A stretch of DNA of 11,317 nt, taken from positions 1 through 11,317 of the forward strand of contig JAITST010000199.1 in assembly GCA_031287585.1 (NCBI GenBank). Reading direction: 5' to 3'. Below, in pieces: positions 6,861 to 11,317 of this stretch (positions are counted from its first letter, which is position 1; every line of letters begins with the position of its first letter). Made by a program: the position numbers and the translations under genes. Source of the stretch: Planctomycetaceae bacterium (lineage in GTDB: Bacteria > Planctomycetota > Planctomycetia > Pirellulales > Thermoguttaceae). The notes beneath the pieces were generated by a model. That model had not been told where the DNA came from. It made no database searches and saw only the letters and a list, made by a program, of their open reading frames with translations.

Positions 6861-7295
6861 CTAATTAGTTTAATCTAAACTTTTGCAAACGCCAAATTGC
6901 CCATGTTTTTCAGGTGGTCAAACTATGGTAAACGTATTCCCAAAAGAATGAACACTTTGGGGCAGTTGACACTGTGAAAAGCGTCATTATAACAGGGATG
7001 TTGGATTTTTGCAATTGTCCGGTTTAATAGTTTGCGGAACTTTTGTATCGAAGCCAAGTATCCCAACAGCATACTTCCACAGTATTATATCACAGCACAG
7101 ACGAAAAAACACATCCCGAAACAAAAAAACAGAGGGATGCCAAAATTGTTTTCCTGCCGTCGGTCAAAATAAATATGAGCGGATACGAAATTTTATCAAA
7201 CGGCACAAAAGAAAACAGAAAAACGCTGTTGCAGAACGGTAATATCAACAAACAACATTACTCAAACCTGAAATAAAACGGAAACCTGCCTACTG
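6861..7295. other. 435-bp intergenic region between two minus-strand genes
   Basis: It holds the upstream region of the sensor kinase and the downstream region of the acidic protein gene. The right part is A-rich on the plus strand. Open frames from TTG codons at 7009 and 7043 (77 codons each) are not supported by a Shine-Dalgarno or a recognisable protein pattern. A 7-bp direct repeat AAACCTG occurs at 7264 and 7282. The clearest feature is the rightward promoter listed separately. A possible leftward promoter for the kinase (TTGGCG at 6890-6895, TAAACT at 6867-6872, 17-bp spacer) would start transcription at the ATG itself, so it is weak. Confidence 0.4.
6966..6993 (+). promoter_or_regulatory. 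near-consensus sigma70-type promoter pointing rightward, no clear gene behind it
   Basis: TTGACA (6966-6971) and TATAAC (6988-6993) are separated by 16 bp: a perfect -35 box and a -10 box with one mismatch. Transcription would begin near 7000 and run toward the 3' end of the minus-strand gene at 7296. The only ATG frame right behind it encodes nine residues (ATG at 6998). It might drive a small RNA, an antisense transcript, or the weak frame at 7043. Confidence 0.45.
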
Positions 7296-8207
7296 TTATT
7301 TTTTACCTTTTTTTCTCGTCGTTATTAGCGGTAGTGAATATGTTGCAGTTATTGATTCTTTTGGAATTTCTTGAATTGTTGAGGTTGTTATTATCATATC
7401 ATTTGTTAATTGTGCGAAGATATTTAGTGGTTCTTCGATGCTTGCTTGCGCTGGTAAACCGACAAATCCGGCAAAATTTGGATTTTCTTCTGGTGTTTCA
7501 TCGGAGGGCGTAATCGGTTCTTCCTGATATTCATTGCAGTGTGCCTCTACATTCGTTGGTTCATTATTTATTGGTTCGTTATTCAGTAGTTTTTCTATTG
7601 GAAAATCGTTACCGAGCATTTCTGCGGCTAGGTCTGATAGAACTTTATCACCATTGTTTCGATTTTCTACCTCTAAGTTGCCCTCTTCTGAATCTGGACT
7701 TAAGTTTTCCATTATTTGGTCTATTGTTTCGACATCATCGGGAAAGAAATTTTTTAAGTTGTCGTTGGTTTCTAGTGTCGCTTCACTTGTTGCATTTTCG
7801 TTTGAATCACTCGGTATCAGTTCAACCTCTTGGTCGTTACTACGTGTCATTTCGCTGATTATTTCTTGCGGGTCATACTGCGGAACATTTTCTGGCGGTT
7901 TGGGTAATTCTAGTGATTGGGAAATTGGTTCTGATAGGTCAGGCGTAATTTCCTGTTCCGTCTGAACTGCTTCACCCGATTCATTTGTGACTTCACCAAC
8001 CGCGTTTTCTTCGCCATCAGGATTTTCTGCGTTTTCTCCCTCTTCCCCCTCATTTTCCTGAATACGTTCCGGCAAAAACGCCGCGTACTCACGCTCCGAT
8101 TCTTCACGCATGTAGATGTCACGGAGGTAGTAGGCAAAGCCGCCACCCGCCACCATTGACGATGATGTAACGAAGAGTATGATTATGAAGTGTAACACGG
8201 GAAACAA
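7296..8207 (-). CDS. acidic membrane-anchored protein of unknown function
   Basis: I do not recognise a family. With a TTG start the protein has 303 residues; a GTG three codons later is an equal alternative, and neither has a clear Shine-Dalgarno. Residues 4-27 are one hydrophobic segment (HFIIILFVTSSS, then VAGGGFAYYL), likely a membrane anchor or uncleaved signal. Residues 30-250 are very rich in Glu, Asp, Asn, Ser and Pro, including a short tandem NNEP and several EEN/EGE clusters, so probably largely disordered. The last segment is different: hydrophobic/Thr-rich (NDMIITTSTIQEI, SLPLITT) and ending in a basic RKKGKK tail. The frame is preferred over the antisense open frame because it is full-length, begins with a membrane segment and has a -10-like box upstream. 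It stands alone on its strand. A role in the envelope or as a flexible linker is possible but not shown. Confidence 0.65.
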   Translation of the reverse strand: MFPVLHFIIILFVTSSSMVAGGGFAYYLRDIYMREESEREYAAFLPERIQENEGEEGENAENPDGEENAVGEVTNESGEAVQTEQEITPDLSEPISQSLELPKPPENVPQYDPQEIISEMTRSNDQEVELIPSDSNENATSEATLETNDNLKNFFPDDVETIDQIMENLSPDSEEGNLEVENRNNGDKVLSDLAAEMLGNDFPIEKLLNNEPINNEPTNVEAHCNEYQEEPITPSDETPEENPNFAGFVGLPAQASIEEPLNIFAQLTNDMIITTSTIQEIPKESITATYSLPLITTRKKGKK

Positions 8208-8246
8208 AATAGTTGTTAGACAGAATTGGTATTGATTCAGTAAATT

Positions 8247-8252
8247 ATTATA
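8247..8252 (-). promoter_or_regulatory. candidate -10 box for the acidic membrane protein gene
   Basis: A perfect TATAAT on the minus strand about 40 bp upstream of the TTG/GTG starts. No good -35 box is seen at 16-18 bp, and the surroundings are AT-rich, so chance occurrence is possible. Confidence 0.3.
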
Positions 8253-8280
8253 CTACAATTTTTTTTAATGCGAAAGTTGA

Positions 8281-8346
8281 AAAATGATGTTTAAGGTCGT
8301 AAAAAGGTTGGTGGAGATGTTACATTCAACGTATCGACATCATTTT
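8281..8346. repeat. 10-bp inverted repeat with 46-bp spacing
   Basis: AAAATGATGT (8281-8290) and ACATCATTTT (8337-8346) are exact reverse complements. A GATGT inside the loop could pair with the same right arm, which would allow two alternative folds. It lies in the divergent region between the acidic protein gene and the small ORF at 8436. Function unknown. Confidence 0.4.
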
Positions 8347-8435
8347 AATTTCCCTACTTACCGATGTATCACTCTATTTTAATATTGTCCGTCAGACTTA
8401 AACGAAAAATAACGGTTATTCCTTAACGTCAGTGA

Positions 8436-8636
8436 ATGTTAAAATTTTCTGTTAGTAACGATTGTATCGTCAACAACTTAAAATCTGATTTTAACATACG
8501 ACAGTTTCCGATTCTTGCGAGAGACGACTGTGTCGGTATGGTAATAAGTTTAGTATTTTTTGAATACATATTATACTACGCCGCATTGGTATGTTGGAAG
8601 TACGGAATTGAGCCGTTTATGCTTTACAATAGATAA
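8436..8636 (+). CDS. possible 66-residue membrane peptide
   Basis: An ATG frame of 66 codons in an otherwise gene-free stretch. The first half is polar (LKFSVSNDCIVNNLKSDFN), then residues 33-52 are hydrophobic and aromatic (CVGMVISLVFFEYILYYAAL), and the end is WKYGIEPFMLYNR. This could be a single-span membrane peptide. No Shine-Dalgarno is visible. Upstream, TTACCG (8358-8363) and AATATT (8381-8386) lie 17 bp apart, a poor promoter match. No known family is recognised; a chance frame is about equally likely. Confidence 0.3.
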   Translation: MLKFSVSNDCIVNNLKSDFNIRQFPILARDDCVGMVISLVFFEYILYYAALVCWKYGIEPFMLYNR

Positions 8637-8692
8637 AATACAAATACCCGGCAGTTTGCAACAACTTTTCCGGTTACAAAAAATTTTCCTTT

Positions 8693-8709
8693 TCCGCAAA
8701 GTTTGCGGA
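8693..8709. promoter_or_regulatory. palindrome upstream of the TolC-like gene, candidate operator
   Basis: TCCGCAAA and TTTGCGGA flank a single central G, a perfect 8-bp inverted repeat. It lies about 70 bp upstream of the promoter -10 box at 8781. With a 1-bp centre it is a better DNA-binding dyad than an RNA hairpin, and it is not followed by a T run. The protein that might bind it is unknown. Confidence 0.4.
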
Positions 8710-8729
8710 TAAGTTAAATTTTGCAGGCA

Positions 8730-8744
8730 CCCTAGACGATAGGG
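8730..8744 (+). repeat. small inverted repeat next to the palindrome
   Basis: CCCTA and TAGGG around a 5-nt loop, 21 bp after the 8693-8709 palindrome and just upstream of the promoter. Short, so it may be chance; its position makes an operator or upstream activator site conceivable. Confidence 0.25.
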
Positions 8745-8756
8745 CAGTTGCTCGTA

Positions 8757-8786
8757 TTACCGTAGTGTTAGTTTAGGTATTATAAT
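8757..8786 (+). promoter_or_regulatory. candidate promoter of the TolC-like gene
   Basis: A perfect TATAAT (8781-8786) is preceded at 18 bp by TTACCG (8757-8762), a weak -35 box. Transcription would start near 8793 and give a leader of about 56 nt. The weak -35 together with the upstream dyad suggests activator-dependent or regulated expression; that is inference. Confidence 0.45.
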
Positions 8787-8848
8787 CGTGATTACTTGGG
8801 ATTTGTTAGCCCCAAAAAACTTTGCCGTCATAGAACAAGGAAGTGACT

Positions 8849-11101
8849 ATGAACCGTTTTAACGATGTCCGCAGTTTGTTAGTTGGATTGACCGTCGCGA
8901 CAGGGCTTGTGTTCCTGATTAGTGGTTGTTCGCCGCAACAGCATTTTTATCTGACATCCAAAGGTCGTGAGAATGCTCATTATTTGAATAAGGGATTGCA
9001 AATCGACTATCCAGATACGCAAGTTCCGTCAACGCCGGAAGTATGTCAGGCGGCGGCACCGTTCACTTTGAGCAATCCGAATCCGACAGAGATTTGGGAT
9101 ATGTCTCTCGAAGAAGCGATTCGTATGGCGTTGGCTAACAGCAAAGTTATTCGTTCGCTCAACTCTGTTTCGTTCTCGGCGCAAGGTGTTGGCGGCGTAC
9201 CGTCAATGTTACTTTCCAACCCGAATGCGGTTGGTACGGTTTATGACCCGGCACTTGTTGAGAGTGACCCGCGTTATGGTGTTGAGGCGGCATTGTCCGC
9301 GTTTGACGCACAGTATCAGGGCTATCTAGGTTGGAAGAAAACGGACGAGTTACAGAATCGTCTTCAGGGTAATGGTAATTTGGCGACATCGCAAACAGAT
9401 ACTCTTGCGTTCCAAAATACGATTCAGAAAATCGGTATTGATGGTACAAAGTATTATGTTTCAAACGATAACTTTTATAACTGGGATAATTCTCTACATG
9501 GTAATATTGAAGGTAATAAAAAGTGGCCTTCGTCATGGGCTGCTTACATTGAAGGCGGTATCGTTCATCCGTTGTTGCAAGGCAACGGTATGCAGTTTAA
9601 CCGTATTGCCGGACCCGGTGGTTCAGCCGGTTTTTACAACGGTGCTCTTATCGCCCGTATCAATGCTGACACCAGTCTAACTGATTTTGAAATCAACGCT
9701 CGTAACCTTGTCGCACAAGTTGAAGAAGCGTACTGGAATTTGTATTACTCGTATCATTATCTCGAATCGGTGAAAGCCGGACGCGATAGTGCGTTAGTGA
9801 CTTGGAAACAAATTAACGCGTTTTACCAACACGGTCATCCGCGCGGTACAGCGAAGAACGAAGCCCAGTCGCGTCAGACTTACTATCAGTTCCGCGGGCA
9901 AGTTGAATCGGCACAGAGCAATTTGTTCAAATCAGAAAATATGTTGCGTTATATTCTCGGTCTTGCTACAACCGACGGTCGTTTAATTCGTCCTACCGAC
10001 GAACCGACAATCGCACCGCTTCAACTTGATTGGAACAACATTGTTTGTGAGGCACTCATTCGTTCGCCTGAACTACGCAAACAGAAGTGGGTTGTCAAAC
10101 AGCGTGAACTCGAACTCATCGCCGCGAAAAACTACTTGTTGCCGCGAGTTGATTTGGTCGCGAACTACCGTATCAACGGATTGGGTGAACAACTTATCGC
10201 TCCCGACGGCACACGTTCAAACGCTTATGGTAATATGATGAGCGGCGACCACGCGAATTGGACGTTAGGTATTCAGGCAAATGTTCCGTTTGGTTTCCGC
10301 AAGGAACTCGCGGGAGTTCGTAACGCACAGTTGAATCTCGCGAAAGCACGCTCGATTCTGCAAGAGCAGGAACATGAGTTGACGTTCCAGTTGTCTGATT
10401 CGTTCCGTGAATTGAGCCGTCATTATCAGTTGAGTAAGACGAATTTGAACGACCGTATCGCTGCCCAGGCGGAACTCGAAGCGACAAACTCCGCGTTTGA
10501 AGCTGGTACGACGACTATCGACCAAGTGCTTGACGCGATGCGACGTTTGGCAACGAGCGAAGTATCGTATTATCGTTCGCTTGTTGATTACAATGTTGCG
10601 ATTACAACGTTGCACCAGCGAAAGGGGTCACTATTGGAATACAACAATGTTGGTTTGTCAGAAGGTCCCTGGCCTAACAAGGCATACTTCGACGCACGGA
10701 AACAGGCACGGAAGCGTGACGCGAGTACGTTCCTGAATTACGGTTTCACGAAGCCGTCAGTTGTCAGCCGTAGCCAGCACGCACAGTATCAGAATGGTTA
10801 CAACTATTCTTCAAACAATAGTTATGAAATTAACACGTCGGGTGAAGTTGTAATTCCGGCATCGCCCTCAGTGGACAACGGTATGTCAATAGAAGCACCG
10901 AAACGACCGGAATCAGAGAGAACAATTATTGAAACAACGCCGGTTAGTACAAACGTTCCTGCCGCGTCGCAGTTGATAGCACCTGCGGTAAATGTTGGTA
11001 ATCCGCAGACGCAAGCGGTGCAGGCATCGTATAGCCAAGCCGCGAAACCAGCGGCGAATAATCGGTACGTGCAAGGAAATGCGGCTTTGCCGAAATTCTA
11101 A
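8849..11101 (+). CDS. TolC-family outer-membrane efflux lipoprotein
   Basis: A 750-residue protein. The ATG is chosen over a GTG two codons earlier because AAGGA (8837-8841) lies 7 nt before it. Residues 9-26 are a lipoprotein signal with lipobox LISGC, so Cys27 would be acylated. Two OEP (outer-membrane efflux) repeats follow: DMSLEEAIRMALANS (84-98) opens the first, with the long helix VAQVEEAYWNLYYSYHYL (288-305); CEALIRSPELRKQ (400-412), RELELIAAKNYLLPRVDLV (419-437), VPFGFRKELAGVRNAQLNLA (479-498) and FEAGTTTIDQVLDAMRRL (550-567) form the second. This is the duplicated helical barrel of TolC, the outer-membrane channel of tripartite efflux pumps or type I secretion. The last 150 residues or so (Ser/Asn/Pro/Ala-rich, with SSNNS and AASQLIAPA) have no TolC counterpart and look disordered; usual TolC proteins are about 430-500 residues. 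No periplasmic adaptor or inner-membrane pump gene lies nearby, so it is probably a shared channel. The style matches planctomycete TolC proteins as I remember them. Confidence 0.92.
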   Translation: MNRFNDVRSLLVGLTVATGLVFLISGCSPQQHFYLTSKGRENAHYLNKGLQIDYPDTQVPSTPEVCQAAAPFTLSNPNPTEIWDMSLEEAIRMALANSKVIRSLNSVSFSAQGVGGVPSMLLSNPNAVGTVYDPALVESDPRYGVEAALSAFDAQYQGYLGWKKTDELQNRLQGNGNLATSQTDTLAFQNTIQKIGIDGTKYYVSNDNFYNWDNSLHGNIEGNKKWPSSWAAYIEGGIVHPLLQGNGMQFNRIAGPGGSAGFYNGALIARINADTSLTDFEINARNLVAQVEEAYWNLYYSYHYLESVKAGRDSALVTWKQINAFYQHGHPRGTAKNEAQSRQTYYQFRGQVESAQSNLFKSENMLRYILGLATTDGRLIRPTDEPTIAPLQLDWNNIVCEALIRSPELRKQKWVVKQRELELIAAKNYLLPRVDLVANYRINGLGEQLIAPDGTRSNAYGNMMSGDHANWTLGIQANVPFGFRKELAGVRNAQLNLAKARSILQEQEHELTFQLSDSFRELSRHYQLSKTNLNDRIAAQAELEATNSAFEAGTTTIDQVLDAMRRLATSEVSYYRSLVDYNVAITTLHQRKGSLLEYNNVGLSEGPWPNKAYFDARKQARKRDASTFLNYGFTKPSVVSRSQHAQYQNGYNYSSNNSYEINTSGEVVIPASPSVDNGMSIEAPKRPESERTIIETTPVSTNVPAASQLIAPAVNVGNPQTQAVQASYSQAAKPAANNRYVQGNAALPKF

Positions 11102-11131
11102 TCACGAAGTTTAATGAGTTTAAGGGGATGG

Positions 11132-11163
11132 GCGGCGCGGATTTCGACTCACGCCGCTTTTTT
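11132..11163 (+). terminator. Rho-independent terminator of the TolC-like gene
   Basis: GCGGCG (11132-11137) pairs with CGCCGC (11152-11157) around a 14-nt loop and is directly followed by six T. It lies 31 bp after the stop codon and should end the monocistronic transcript. Confidence 0.85.
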
Positions 11164-11170
11164 ATTGCTT

Positions 11171-11204
11171 GAATCAGAATTGTAGATTGGCAGGATTCTG
11201 ATTC
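11171..11204. repeat. 10-bp perfect inverted repeat behind the terminator
   Basis: GAATCAGAAT (11171-11180) and ATTCTGATTC (11195-11204) flank a 14-nt loop. No T run follows on either strand, so it is not a classic terminator. It may be an operator for a gene beyond the right edge or a second hairpin protecting the transcript end. Nothing recognisable follows up to the end of the window. Confidence 0.5.
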
Positions 11205-11317
11205 GTTACCGAACAAAATAACAGCAACGAGCCATAACAGGTGCCGCCGCGTTACCGTCCGTTTGTGCGAGACATCGTTTTTCCTTAATGCAACCTCATT
11301 CCGGGTTTTGCTCCTTC

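Noticed and set aside
7009..7276. Two overlapping 77-codon plus-strand frames (TTG starts at 7009 and 7043) behind the strong promoter
   Set aside because: Neither has an ATG near its start or a Shine-Dalgarno, and both have Lys/Asn/Gln-rich sequence explained by the A-rich DNA. Kept only as a possibility in the promoter finding.
7534..7965. 143-codon plus-strand frame opposite the acidic protein gene
   Set aside because: Ser/Phe/Leu-rich composition is the expected mirror of Glu/Asn/Asp codons on the other strand; the minus frame is longer and has a membrane anchor.
11205..11317. Start of another gene at the right edge (ATG at 11288)
   Set aside because: Only about ten codons are visible, with no ribosome binding site or recognisable pattern.
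1..11317. CRISPR array, tRNA, rRNA or intact insertion sequence
   Set aside because: No regularly spaced repeats, no cloverleaf or rRNA-like sequence and no transposase motif were seen on either strand.

Overview
The window looks like chromosomal DNA of a planctomycete-like bacterium of moderate GC. This is inferred from protein style: a TolC-type lipoprotein with the second half (RSPELRKQ, ELELIA, LLPRVDL) and low-complexity tail I associate with Planctomycetota, a membrane-anchored alpha/beta-hydrolase-fold protein of a type I recall from that phylum, weak Shine-Dalgarno use and several small membrane ORFs. No rRNA, tRNA or CRISPR array is visible, so the taxonomy is a hypothesis.

Layout. 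1-299 holds no convincing gene. 300-2181 (+) carries a hydrolase-fold protein whose three catalytic positions all appear substituted, then a tightly coupled minimal nucleotidyltransferase/HEPN pair (toxin-antitoxin type). At 2239-2423 sits a 185-bp element with perfect 18-bp terminal inverted repeats and a flanking 9-bp direct repeat, so it looks like a non-autonomous transposable element (MITE). It has landed exactly in the stop codon of the convergent gene fsr (2405-3652, minus), a fosmidomycin-resistance-type MFS exporter, and now supplies its last codons and stop. 3653-4019 holds an fsr promoter and a possible 53-residue membrane peptide. 4020-6860 (minus) is a large orphan hybrid sensor histidine kinase (dCache, HAMP, HisKA, HATPase, degenerate REC, intact REC). 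6861-7295 has a near-consensus rightward promoter without an obvious gene. 7296-8207 (minus) is an unrecognised acidic single-span membrane protein. 8208-8848 is a regulatory stretch with hairpins and a possible small ORF. 8849-11101 (+) is a monocistronic TolC-family outer-membrane lipoprotein closed by a strong intrinsic terminator.

How the genes work together. Only the nucleotidyltransferase/HEPN pair shows clear coupling. The rest look like separate transcription units: two export-related proteins (Fsr, TolC-like), one environmental sensor without a local partner, and one membrane-anchored protein of unknown role. The best candidates for something undescribed are the 2239-2423 element with its rewritten stop codon, the triad-less hydrolase, and the small membrane ORFs.
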